Shown here: positions 26,262 to 33,497 of the stretch, piece after piece
Layout: each line of letters opens with the position of its first letter
How positions within the stretch are numbered: the first letter of the stretch is position 1
Assembly (NCBI RefSeq): GCF_003967515.1
Contig: NZ_BIFQ01000001.1
Coordinates: forward strand, 1,302,001-1,366,000
Source: Dictyobacter aurantiacus
GTDB lineage: Bacteria > Chloroflexota > Ktedonobacteria > Ktedonobacterales > Ktedonobacteraceae
Length of the DNA: 64,000 nt
Reading direction: 5' to 3'
The notes under the pieces: model-generated
Told to the model about the DNA's origin: nothing
Database searches by the model: none
The model's input: only the letters and a program-made list of their open reading frames with translations
Program-made: the position numbers and the translations under genes

Positions 26262-26478
26262 TCTCGAAGAGAACTGTTCCTGGGTCAGCGTGTTCTTATA
26301 CTGCGGTGCTCAATGAAGGCACGATCCTCTAATGGACGCTCCATCCAGGAACAGCAGGAGGCGAAGCGCGATCTTTTCTAATTGGTCGAGCCAGGTGAAA
26401 GAGGTAGACTTTCGCCTCCTGCGTTCGACTCGTTTCTGGAGCAAGTGTACCGCTTGCTCCGTCCCTCTCTCGAGAGGG
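26262..26478 (-). ncRNA. Putative IS110 bridge RNA
   Basis: The non-coding DNA directly 5' of the transposase folds, on the transposase strand, into consecutive hairpins: 26478-26463 (CCCTCT/AGAGGG), 26460-26438 (8 bp GGAGCAAG), 26422-26354 (12-bp perfect stem enclosing 45 nt) and 26354-26274 (10-bp perfect stem enclosing 61 nt). A short 5' stem followed by two long-loop hairpins upstream of the recombinase is the layout described for IS621 bridge RNAs. Expression and guide assignments are inference. Confidence 0.55.
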
Positions 26479-26507
26479 CTTGTAAACATATTACTGTATA
26501 AGAAAGA

Positions 26508-26528
26508 GGAGCCAGCCGGCTCCCCTTT
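26508..26528 (-). terminator. Terminator-like hairpin after the gtrA-like gene
   Basis: GGAGCC/GGCTCC stem at 26508-26523; on the minus strand TCTTTCTT follows. It lies about 40 nt beyond the stop of the gene at 26564. Confidence 0.45.
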
Positions 26529-26563
26529 TCTTGAAACATTGTCATAATATATATAGTTTTTAG

Positions 26564-27259
26564 TTAGAGGTTGTGCAACGGCCCGGAAACAACAACTGTT
26601 TCTGGAGCGGCGCCAGTCACTTTTTCCGCTGTCGTCTTGTGGCGATAGGTAAAGAGATGATGAAAAGAGAAGTTATAGAACAGTACCAGAATCAACGCGA
26701 TCGCCTGTGCAAGCATCGGCATGATGTGCACGACATGGCTGAAAAATTGCTGGATTAAAATGGTCAATAGACTTCCAACCAACGAAGTAAGATGGAAACG
26801 ACCACAGCGAGTCAGCCATGAACGCTGGCGTCCGGGCATGTGGCGGAACGTGAAAAAATCGTTGGGAATGAAATTGGCGACCAGTGAGACTTCACATGCC
26901 ACTGCCCCGGCGACCAGGGTGCGCCAGAAATCACTCATTGAGGAAGGCAAGATGTAGAGCATACCCGCGAACATTGCCAGATTCACCACGGCGGCTGCAC
27001 CACCAAAGAAGATGTAACTGACAAATCGCACTACCCAGTCAGCTTTCCCCCCGGTTACTTCGTCAACAAGGTCCAATACACGATTGACAGCCTTCCAGCG
27101 CGTGGGATGATAGCTCGGGCTACGTTTCGCCGGAGTCACCTGCTCTACAATCTCTTCTACAAGTTCTTCTAAATCATTAGATGGCTCAAGAATCTCTTCT
27201 AAATTTCCTTGTACTAAAGACTGATCCATGTATCTTTTTGTGTCTCCGTTTTTTTTCAT
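26564..27259 (-). CDS. GtrA-like family membrane protein
   Basis: GtrA-type proteins are small four-helix membrane proteins thought to flip polyprenyl-linked sugars. Here a polar acidic leader (about residues 1-75, with NDLEELVEEIVEQV) precedes four hydrophobic segments; typical features are FVSYIFFGGAAAVVNLAMF, the NFIPNDFFTFR motif and FYNFSFHHLFTYR. At 231 residues it is longer than the 120-150 core because of the leader. ATG 27259 or ATG 27229 (MDQSLVQ) could be the start; CGGAG lies about 15 nt before the second. It may serve the polysaccharide genes elsewhere in the window. Confidence 0.88.
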   Translation of the reverse strand: MKKNGDTKRYMDQSLVQGNLEEILEPSNDLEELVEEIVEQVTPAKRSPSYHPTRWKAVNRVLDLVDEVTGGKADWVVRFVSYIFFGGAAAVVNLAMFAGMLYILPSSMSDFWRTLVAGAVACEVSLVANFIPNDFFTFRHMPGRQRSWLTRCGRFHLTSLVGSLLTILIQQFFSHVVHIMPMLAQAIALILVLFYNFSFHHLFTYRHKTTAEKVTGAAPETVVVSGPLHNL

Positions 27260-28092
27260 AACTAATGGCGGTCAACCAACCGCCTATATTTGCCAGACGA
27301 GTTGTGTTAAGAAAATGTAACAGAGAATCGCCTAAAAGGCTAAAAGTATCAGCAATTCTAATGATCTAAGCATTTTCTCAGCATGTATTTCTCTGCATAC
27401 TTCTTGTGTCTGTTAACCACTTCTTAAATATATTTTAGCACTACACCTGTAATAGGAGATACGAAAATATCTCTATTAAAGATAACAAGAAAATCGGGTA
27501 CTCCGATACACTTCTATGCGAAAGTACTATTGAGTGTCAGACACACTTTTTACTGACGTGCATAGACGCCTCTGTGCGGGCGGCCGCTGCGCGGCCGCCC
27601 GAGTTTTTTTGGTGGTGCATCGGGTGTGCATTCGCGCACCCGATGCACCACTAGATGGAAGGGGAAGTACCGTAGGCGGCATGAGAGAGCTCAGGAGCCA
27701 GATCGTAGGTGCGCCCCTTGCGGGCGCTTGCCGCAAAGCGGCATCGGAAACGAGGATCGTAGGTGCGCCCCTTGCGGGCAATACTTTCAACTTAAGCGAA
27801 AAGAAGGCGTACAATCTGACGCTTTTAAGCTCACATTGGCATGATAAGCCGTGCTTTTGGTCCCTTAAGTTGAAGGTATTGCCCCTTGCGGGTGCTTGCC
27901 GCAAAGCGGCCCCGTGCCCAAGGCGCGCACGTTCCATCAACGATACCATTTTCCCTCTCAAAGGGAGTGCCAGGGGCACAGTCCCTGAAAAACCTATATT
28001 TGTCAGGAGTCGAGAGAGCGCCAGGCTGCCAGCTATGCGAAGATAACTGGCAGCCTGGCGGTAGGGGAGAGAAGGGAACAGACGAGGTGGTA
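27260..28092. other. Repeat-rich intergenic region
   Basis: No convincing gene. It holds the GC palindrome and hairpin at 27577-27651; a 25-bp direct repeat (27701-27725 and 27755-27779, GATCGTAGGTGCGCCCC start); a 19-bp inverted repeat with one mismatch (27778-27796 and 27864-27882) flanked by CCCCTTGCGGG copies; a module at 27951-28005 shared with 58809-58884; and a hairpin (28017-28060, GCCAGGCTGCCAG arms). Confidence 0.65.
27577..27651. repeat. GC palindrome, T-run and hairpin module (copy G)
   Basis: CGGGCGGCCGC (27577-27587) and its complement (27591-27601) surround TGC. A seven-T run follows (27604-27610), giving a textbook plus-strand terminator shape. Then an 18-bp hairpin (27612-27629 with 27634-27651, one G-U, loop ATTC) carries GTGGTGCATCGGG. 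The organisation equals that at 4676-4757. Confidence 0.8.
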
Positions 28093-28548
28093 TCAGGCGG
28101 CCGTTCCCATGAGTATATTTTTAAAGATGGCACGGATGCTCTGGCTGGTTTCCAGCAGTGAGAAGGCGTTTCCATAGGGATCTAGAAATACGGCCTCGAC
28201 TCCGTAGAGTTGTTTGTCAGGGGTGCTGATAAATGTTACACCGCGCTCAGAGAGCCGGGCATATTCCTGCTGGCAATTGTCGGTGACAAAGATGGAGGCC
28301 AGTTTGCGCCCCTGATGGCCGCGCAGTTCATTGATATATGCCTCCCCGTAGAGGGGGACATCGGGTTTGGCCAGCGCCAGTTCTGGTTTCTGCTGTCCCT
28401 CTGGGGCCACCGTCAGCAGGCGTAAATTCGGCCCAAAGGATATATCATTGCGTTTTTCTAGTCCGAGCATATCAATATAAAAGCGGAGCGCTTCATCCTG
28501 ATCATTGACCAGGATTGAGATAATGGTGTGTGGTGAAATGAGCTTCAT
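28093..28548 (-). CDS. VOC-family (glyoxalase-like) protein
   Basis: A single vicinal-oxygen-chelate module of 151 residues with two beta-alpha-beta-beta-beta halves: TIISILVNDQDEALRFYIDMLGLE and, near the C-terminus, YARLSERGVTFISTPDKQ with FLDPYGNAFSLLE. Members include glyoxalase I, dioxygenases and antibiotic-binding proteins; the substrate cannot be told. The last Glu of SLLE is a usual metal ligand; the first ligand position in TIISILV is not His. ATG 28548 is chosen because AGG lies 7 nt upstream; an ATG at 28581 is less likely. Confidence 0.85.
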   Translation of the reverse strand: MKLISPHTIISILVNDQDEALRFYIDMLGLEKRNDISFGPNLRLLTVAPEGQQKPELALAKPDVPLYGEAYINELRGHQGRKLASIFVTDNCQQEYARLSERGVTFISTPDKQLYGVEAVFLDPYGNAFSLLETSQSIRAIFKNILMGTAA

Positions 28549-28621
28549 GATTACCTGCATGTTCTGTGCTGGATGCGACAACTACAAACCCTGGCTATCG
28601 TCCTGTTGTTTGGTATACCCT

Positions 28622-28650
28622 ATTATATAAAACATTTGTTCTAAAAGCAA
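28622..28650 (-). promoter_or_regulatory. Promoter of the VOC protein
   Basis: Minus strand TTGCTT (28650-28645), 17 nt, TATAAT (28627-28622); leader of about 67 nt. Confidence 0.6.
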
Positions 28651-28841
28651 GCCGCTGAGCATACAGTCAGGTACTTTTCTCGTGCGTTAGTGCTTTTTTA
28701 TGGGCTATGCCCTGTGAATCGCCGGCGTGAGAAGATGTGATACGATAAAAAGGTATACACTCCTTCCAGGAGACAGCAGGTATTTTTTCATCGATGCACA
28801 TGCTTGCGCATATAGACCTATTCTTTTTCACTGCGTTAAAA

Positions 28842-28907
28842 CAGGTTGAATGTGGTGGTGCAACGGCGCCGCGGATGCGGCGCCGTTGCACCACCACATT
28901 CAACCTG
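28842..28907. repeat. Perfect 31-bp hairpin (copy H) upstream of the HAD gene
   Basis: Arms 28842-28872 and 28877-28907 are exact reverse complements around GGAT. The arm contains GTGGTGGTGCAACGGCGCC. Unlike most copies it sits 30 nt before a start codon, so it may affect translation of the HAD gene. Confidence 0.85.
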
Positions 28908-28937
28908 GGACAGCATAGTTTTTCTCGTGGAGTTGGC

Positions 28938-29597
28938 ATGAAATTAGCAGGCTTTTTATTCGATCTGGATGGAACACTGGCAAACACAGTCCCCTTGTGC
29001 ATTAAAGTTTATCGGCAGACCTTTAAATATTTTACTGGACGCGACTATTCTGATGCGGAGATTACAGCCCATTTCGGTTTGACTGAGGGTGGTATCTGTC
29101 AGCAGGTTGTGCCTGATCGCTGGCAGGAGGCATTGGACTATTACCACGATGCCTACGAACGGGCACACGATGAGTGTAACGAGCCTTTTCCAGGTATTCC
29201 CACAGTATTAGATCTGCTCAAGGCAAAGGGCTTAAAAATGGCTGTGGTGACGGGAAAAGGGATACACACAGCGACCCTGACTCTGCATCGTCTGGGGATC
29301 GCCGATTACTTTGAGTTTGTGGAGGCTGGCCGCGAAGATGCGGTAGTCAAGGCAAGCGCAATGCGGCGTATTCTGCAGGCATGGCAGATCGAGCCGGAGC
29401 GGGCAGCCTATATCGGTGATTCCGCCTCCGATGTTGAGCAATCCTCCCAGGCCGGAGTGCTTCCCCTGGCGGCGGAGTGGTCGGTCACAGCAACCATCGA
29501 CCAGTTGGAAGATATCCATCCCTACGCCAGCTTCACGTCAGTTGAGGATTTTATCGATTGGATTGAACGTAACGTGGAATCCCTAACCACAGTTTGA
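28938..29597 (+). CDS. HAD-superfamily phosphatase (phosphoglycolate phosphatase-like)
   Basis: Haloacid dehalogenase-type hydrolase of 219 residues. Motif I FDLDGTLANT (nucleophile Asp near residue 9), a helical C1 cap, motif II VVTGKG, motif III Lys in DAVVKASAMRR, and motif IV YIGDSASDVEQSSQAG are all present. The closest types are phosphoglycolate and pyrophosphate phosphatases; the substrate is not decided by sequence. ATG 28938 is used; a longer reading to 28794 would translate through hairpin H and is rejected. GTGGAG precedes the start. Confidence 0.9.
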   Translation: MKLAGFLFDLDGTLANTVPLCIKVYRQTFKYFTGRDYSDAEITAHFGLTEGGICQQVVPDRWQEALDYYHDAYERAHDECNEPFPGIPTVLDLLKAKGLKMAVVTGKGIHTATLTLHRLGIADYFEFVEAGREDAVVKASAMRRILQAWQIEPERAAYIGDSASDVEQSSQAGVLPLAAEWSVTATIDQLEDIHPYASFTSVEDFIDWIERNVESLTTV

Positions 29598-29700
29598 CTG
29601 AGACTTACACATGAATGATCTGCAATGAGATAAGCTGTATCTGCCCTCAGGGGTGCAGATTGGCTCCTTATAGAGCAGCAAAAATCTAACGATTGGCATT

Positions 29701-29729
29701 TTGCAATCATCAGGTGCAAGGCTTACAAT
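29701..29729 (+). promoter_or_regulatory. Promoter of the quinone oxidoreductase-like gene
   Basis: TTGCAA (29701-29706), 17 nt, TACAAT (29724-29729); leader of about 48 nt. Confidence 0.55.
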
Positions 29730-29783
29730 AAACGCGAACAGGTAACATCAGTTATTGCTTAGTAATAGAGAACGGGGGTATTC

Positions 29784-30728
29784 ATGAAAGCTGTTCAAGT
29801 TTCCCAGTTTGGAGGTCCAGAGGTTCTGCAGATACAGGAGGTAGCAGATCCGAGTCCGGCTCCCAATGAAGTCCTTATAGAGGTAAAGGCGACCACCGTC
29901 AATCGCCTGGATCTTTTCCAGCGCGACGGTAGCCGGCCGGTCAAGCTTCCATTTACGCCCGGTCTGGAAGCCGCGGGAGTGGTGTTGCAGGAGGGCAATG
30001 GCTTTCGCGCCGGTGAGCGCGTCCTGACGACGCGCGCCAGCCAGGCCCGTGGCGGTGGCGGCTATGCCAGCAGGTTGGCGGTCCCAGCAGCGGACCTGGC
30101 GCGCATTCCGGAAGGCGTAAGCTTTGAGCAGGCTGTGGCCGCAGGACTGGCATCCTCCACAGCCTGGGGGAGCCTCTTCGACCTGGGACACCTGCAGAGC
30201 GGCGAGCGGGTCTTGATCTGGGCAGGCTCCAGCGGTGTGGGCTCGATCGCCATTCAGTTGGCCAGACATGCCGGTGCCAGAGTCATAACCACGGCCAGTT
30301 CGGAGGAGCGCGCCAACGCACTGCGACAGCTGGGAGCCGAGGAGGTGATCAACCATCGTCAGCAGAACGTAGGCAAGGTACTGCAAGAAACGGGAGGGGT
30401 TCAGCTGGTCATCGAACTGGTGAGCGCAACCCTGCAGGAAAGCATTGAGGCCGCTGCAGCCGATGGCCGCATTATTTTGATCGGCAACCTTGGTGGGAAA
30501 GAGGCCACAGTCGATACACAGGCGTGGCGCCTCAAACGCGTCAGCGTCATCGGTGGCGGTCAGCTCCATACCTCGATAGCCAATGAAGAAAAAGTGCTAC
30601 AACTGATCGCCGAGAAGGCCATCCAGCCTCTGATCGCTCACGTGCTGCCCGTTGAGCAGGCGGCCAAGGCTCATCGCCTGCTTGAATCTGGTGAACCCCA
30701 GGGGAAGATCGTGCTCACCTTTGCCTGA
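29784..30728 (+). CDS. Zinc-independent NADPH:quinone oxidoreductase-like (MDR family)
   Basis: Medium-chain dehydrogenase/reductase of the quinone reductase group. The GroES-like N-terminus (MKAVQVSQFGGPEVL, NRLDLFQRDG, FTPGLEAAGVV) is followed by the Rossmann domain with WAGSSGVGSIAIQLARHAGA, matching the AxxGxxG NADPH motif. Structural or catalytic zinc cysteines are absent, as expected for QOR-type members. The 314-residue length fits. GGGGGT lies about 8 nt before the ATG. An aminotransferase follows after 120 nt on the same strand. Confidence 0.92.
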   Translation: MKAVQVSQFGGPEVLQIQEVADPSPAPNEVLIEVKATTVNRLDLFQRDGSRPVKLPFTPGLEAAGVVLQEGNGFRAGERVLTTRASQARGGGGYASRLAVPAADLARIPEGVSFEQAVAAGLASSTAWGSLFDLGHLQSGERVLIWAGSSGVGSIAIQLARHAGARVITTASSEERANALRQLGAEEVINHRQQNVGKVLQETGGVQLVIELVSATLQESIEAAAADGRIILIGNLGGKEATVDTQAWRLKRVSVIGGGQLHTSIANEEKVLQLIAEKAIQPLIAHVLPVEQAAKAHRLLESGEPQGKIVLTFA

Positions 30729-30848
30729 GCTCTATCTATCGGGGTGTATATCTGACCTGGCGGATCAAGACTTGCCGCCCGAGCTAGACATACACCCACT
30801 CTAAAAGGTAAACTTGTCTCAAAAATGGGACATGCAAGGAGATATAAG

Positions 30849-31961
30849 ATGCCAAGTCAAGTTAGTAGCGAGCAGATTCTCTTTACGCGTGGTGTACCGG
30901 CGGTTGAAGCGCTGCCTAACAAACTGTTGAGTGAGTGCATGCAGGCCGCTTTAGAGGGGCCAGACGGCAAAACCATCCTCCAATACGGACACAACGGCGG
31001 ATACTTACCACTGCGCCAGTTGATTGCTGAACAATATCAGGTGTCGCCAGATCAGGTACTGGTCGGCAATGGCTCTCTCCATCTGCAAGATATTTTCGCG
31101 GGCTTCCTCCTGAAACCTGGTGATGTGGTTTTCGTGGAGCAACCGAGCTATGATCGTGCCATCAAAACCTTCCGTCGCCGTGGTGCGAAGGTGATTGGTA
31201 TCCCCCTTGACCTGGATGGCGTGAATCTGGGTGCCCTGGAACAGGCGATAGTGCAGTACAAGCCAGTCTTTATGTATGTTATTCCAGACTTTCAGAATCC
31301 GGCGGGCGTGACCACTTCGGCAGCCAAGCGTCAGGCTCTGGTAGAACTGGCCGAGCGCTATAATTTCTGGCTGGTTGAAGACGTTCCATATCGAACCCTG
31401 CGCTACGCGGGAGAGTCGCTGCCGCTGCTGCGTGACCTGAACGCCGAACGGGTAATCACCGTGAGCTCGTATAGCAAATTGATCAGCCCCGCCTTGCGCG
31501 TCGGTTACCTGGTTGGTCCCCTGCCACTGGTCAAACAGCTGACGAAACTGGCCGAAGAGACCATCCTGGCGCCCGTGCTGCCTACAGAGGCCGCGGTGGT
31601 TGAGTTCCATCGCCGTGGTTACTTTGCCTCCAATCTGGAAAATCTCAAGCAGCTCTACGCGCCACGCCTGCGCGCAGTCGTCCAGGCCATCAAGACCTAT
31701 CTGCCAGACGTACCCTTCGCCGAGCCGGAGGGAGGATTCTTTGTCAGCATCATGCTGCCGCCCCACTTCAACAGCGCCAATCTGCTGGAGCGGGCCAAGC
31801 AGGCGGGACTCATGCTCACCGATGGGCGCGACTTCTTCGCCGATCCCTACTCTGATAGCGAAGATCCTCGCCAGGGTGAGCGCTTTGTGCGCCTGCCATT
31901 CTGCGCCCTGACTCCTGAGCAGATCGAAGAGGGCGTCAAACGCCTGGCCTCTCTGCTCTAA
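30849..31961 (+). CDS. PLP-dependent aminotransferase, class I/II (LysN/MocR-core type)
   Basis: Fold type I aminotransferase of 370 residues. It has the region LQYGHNGGYLPLRQLIAEQY, the PDFQNPAGVTTSAAKRQAL segment characteristic of 2-aminoadipate and MocR-type aminotransferases, the Lys motif VSSYSKLISPALRVGYLVGP (PLP lysine about residue 217) and RLPFCALTPEQIEEGVKRL at the end. No winged-helix regulatory domain is fused. ATG 30849 has AAGGAG 8 nt upstream. The amino-acid substrate is not clear; 2-aminoadipate, aromatic or branched-chain donors are all possible. Confidence 0.9.
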   Translation: MPSQVSSEQILFTRGVPAVEALPNKLLSECMQAALEGPDGKTILQYGHNGGYLPLRQLIAEQYQVSPDQVLVGNGSLHLQDIFAGFLLKPGDVVFVEQPSYDRAIKTFRRRGAKVIGIPLDLDGVNLGALEQAIVQYKPVFMYVIPDFQNPAGVTTSAAKRQALVELAERYNFWLVEDVPYRTLRYAGESLPLLRDLNAERVITVSSYSKLISPALRVGYLVGPLPLVKQLTKLAEETILAPVLPTEAAVVEFHRRGYFASNLENLKQLYAPRLRAVVQAIKTYLPDVPFAEPEGGFFVSIMLPPHFNSANLLERAKQAGLMLTDGRDFFADPYSDSEDPRQGERFVRLPFCALTPEQIEEGVKRLASLL

Positions 31962-31965
31962 CCCT

Positions 31966-32030
31966 GGTAGGTGTCAGTCGTCTGGCGACTCAAGCCAGGG
32001 CAAATCTGGCACCTACGCACCGCACCTACG
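31966..32030. repeat. Hairpin-prone TAGGTG repeat after the aminotransferase
   Basis: TAGGTGTCAG (near 31968) can pair with CTGGCACCTA (near 32006-32015), and two further CACCTACG copies follow. The TAGGTGC theme recurs at 7511 and 27706. It may act as a terminator, although no T-run follows. Confidence 0.45.
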
Positions 32031-32036
32031 AAGGCA

Positions 32037-32066
32037 TTGACAACAGGGCATTCAATGCTGTATATG
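32037..32066 (+). promoter_or_regulatory. Promoter of the 44-residue small protein
   Basis: TTGACA (32037-32042), 18 nt, TATATG (32061-32066); leader of about 38 nt. Confidence 0.55.
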
Positions 32067-32111
32067 TATTATATTGGTTTTTAGAATGAAAAATTCGGCA
32101 GGAGGACTACG

Positions 32112-32246
32112 ATGGATTATTTGCACTATCTGTTTACAGATTCTCGCATCTTCGTACGCCGTAGCCTGCCAACCATGACCTCCTCCAAAACAGCGCCACG
32201 CTCCTCTGACGCGGCGATCAGCAATGCGCAAATAGCGGAAGCGTAA
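32112..32246 (+). CDS. Small protein of 44 residues, unknown
   Basis: A short reading begins MDYLHYLFTDSRIFVRRSLP and ends in TAA at 32246. AGGAGGACTACG places a full-strength ribosome site 7 nt before the ATG, and a TTGACA promoter lies 70 nt upstream. The first half is hydrophobic and aromatic with a basic patch (RIFVRRS); the second half is polar (Ser/Thr/Ala). I recognise no family. It could be a small membrane-associated or regulatory peptide. It is separate from the APH-like gene that starts 122 nt later on the same strand. Confidence 0.5.
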   Translation: MDYLHYLFTDSRIFVRRSLPTMTSSKTAPRSSDAAISNAQIAEA

Positions 32247-32367
32247 GTTTCGCTACTCCACTATCTTTAAGCAGCACCACTTCTAGCAGAAAAGCTCTCT
32301 AAGGGTATTTCTGTGGCGGATGCTGTCTTGCTCTATTATTCCCTTTAATACCATCAGGAGCTTTTTT

Positions 32368-33426
32368 ATGTCCCAACATTACTATGGTCAACGCCTGGGT
32401 ATGCTTGACGATCAGCAATTTCAAGCTGCTCTAGATCGTTTTGGATTGGGCGCCTTGGTGCGTACAGAGCCCATTACCTCAGGGAACTTTGGGCAGAATG
32501 TATTCGTGACCACGAGTCTGGGCGAATTTGTCTTGCGCGGCAGTTCGCATTTTGAATGGCAGTTTCCGACCGAGCAGTTTTTCGCGGACTTGCTCCACAA
32601 GAGAAGCCAGCTACCCATACCCTGGCCCTACCTGTTGGATGAACAGGAAGACATCTTTGGATGGAGTTATGCATTGATGCCACGCCTGCCAGGCCAACAA
32701 ACCACTGATCCGCAGTTCTATAATCCACTACCAGAGCAGGATAAACGACACATAGCGCAGGCTATGGGCACAGCACTGGCAGAATTACACCGCATTACCT
32801 GGCCCGTCTGTGGACGTTACGATCCTCTCACCCAGACAATTCAGCCATTGCAGTTACAGCAGGAGCTAGCCTGGCCCTTTCCTGCCAAACCATCATTCCA
32901 ACAGACTCCACAGCTACCATTTAGTCAGATGGTAGTTAGCATTGTACGTTATCATCTGGAAAAGCAAGCCAGCGCGAACTCCATCACCAGTCAGGAATTT
33001 GACTGGGGGGCACAGATCATTGAGCAGGCAGCACAAGCAGCAGACGACGATTTTCAGCCAGCGCTGGTGCATGCCGACTACAGCAAGCATAATCTGGTTG
33101 TTGAGCGCCTGCATGGGCAATGGCGCGTCAGTGGCGTTTTTGATCTGATGGGCCTCTTCTTCGGCAACAGCGAAATGGATCTGGCGCGCCCGGTAGCAAC
33201 CCTCCTGGAGGAGGATAAGTCGCGCGCGGAGCTCTTTCTGCAAGCTTATCACCAGGCACATCAGATACGGTCTGGCTTTGCCAGCCGCTTTGCCATGTAC
33301 ATGCTGATGGATCGCCTGGTCATCTGGGCCTTCGCAAAGTCGAGCCAGAAACGCTGGTGGGATGAGAGCCTGACGTTCCAACAATGGGCGGAACCCTTCG
33401 TCTCCTTTGCATCTCAGTATGTATAA
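32368..33426 (+). CDS. Aminoglycoside phosphotransferase (APH)-family kinase
   Basis: APH/choline kinase fold, 352 residues. The N-lobe has ITSGNFGQNVFVTTSLGEFVLR, including the strand that carries the ATP lysine position (Arg here, as FVLRGSS). The catalytic loop is LVHADYSKHNLVV (H-x-D....N) and the metal motif GVFDLMGLFFGNSEMDLA. Such proteins phosphorylate aminoglycosides, homoserine, choline or sugars; resistance should not be assumed. ATG 32368 has CAGGAG 7 nt upstream, and the upstream extension to 32320 has none. A terminator hairpin follows. Confidence 0.85.
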   Translation: MSQHYYGQRLGMLDDQQFQAALDRFGLGALVRTEPITSGNFGQNVFVTTSLGEFVLRGSSHFEWQFPTEQFFADLLHKRSQLPIPWPYLLDEQEDIFGWSYALMPRLPGQQTTDPQFYNPLPEQDKRHIAQAMGTALAELHRITWPVCGRYDPLTQTIQPLQLQQELAWPFPAKPSFQQTPQLPFSQMVVSIVRYHLEKQASANSITSQEFDWGAQIIEQAAQAADDDFQPALVHADYSKHNLVVERLHGQWRVSGVFDLMGLFFGNSEMDLARPVATLLEEDKSRAELFLQAYHQAHQIRSGFASRFAMYMLMDRLVIWAFAKSSQKRWWDESLTFQQWAEPFVSFASQYV

Positions 33427-33437
33427 CGAGGCATAAA

Positions 33438-33477
33438 ATGGATCACCCCGGATTTTCAAAATCCCGGGGTGATCCAT
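33438..33477. terminator. Hairpin between convergent genes (APH-like and Agl23-like)
   Basis: ATGGATCACCCCGG pairs with CCGGGGTGATCCAT across 33438-33477, continuing into ATTTT/AAAAT with one bulged C. It lies between two stop codons and can end both transcripts. Confidence 0.6.
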
Positions 33478-33497
33478 GGGAGATGTTCCAACTGAGC

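Larger units (their letters stand above)
24881..26478 (-). mobile_element. IS110-family insertion sequence (ends approximate)
   Basis: The element comprises a DEDD transposase and a structured non-coding stretch upstream of it. IS110 elements have no clear terminal inverted repeats and make no target duplication, so the ends cannot be read directly; I set them at the outer edges of the hairpin at 24881 and of the structured region at 26478. It sits between glgP and the gtrA-like gene, disrupting neither. The transposase is full length, so it may be active. Confidence 0.6.

Noticed and set aside
24858..26381. 507-codon open frame on the plus strand
   Set aside because: It lies antisense to the IS110-family transposase, runs through a hairpin, and its product has no domain resemblance; codon content is that of a shadow.
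27534..28046. 170-codon open frame across the repeat region
   Set aside because: It translates hairpins and direct repeats, and has no ribosome site or domain.
32368..33426. Calling the APH-family gene an antibiotic-resistance gene
   Set aside because: The fold also covers sugar, choline and homoserine kinases, and nothing in the context indicates resistance.
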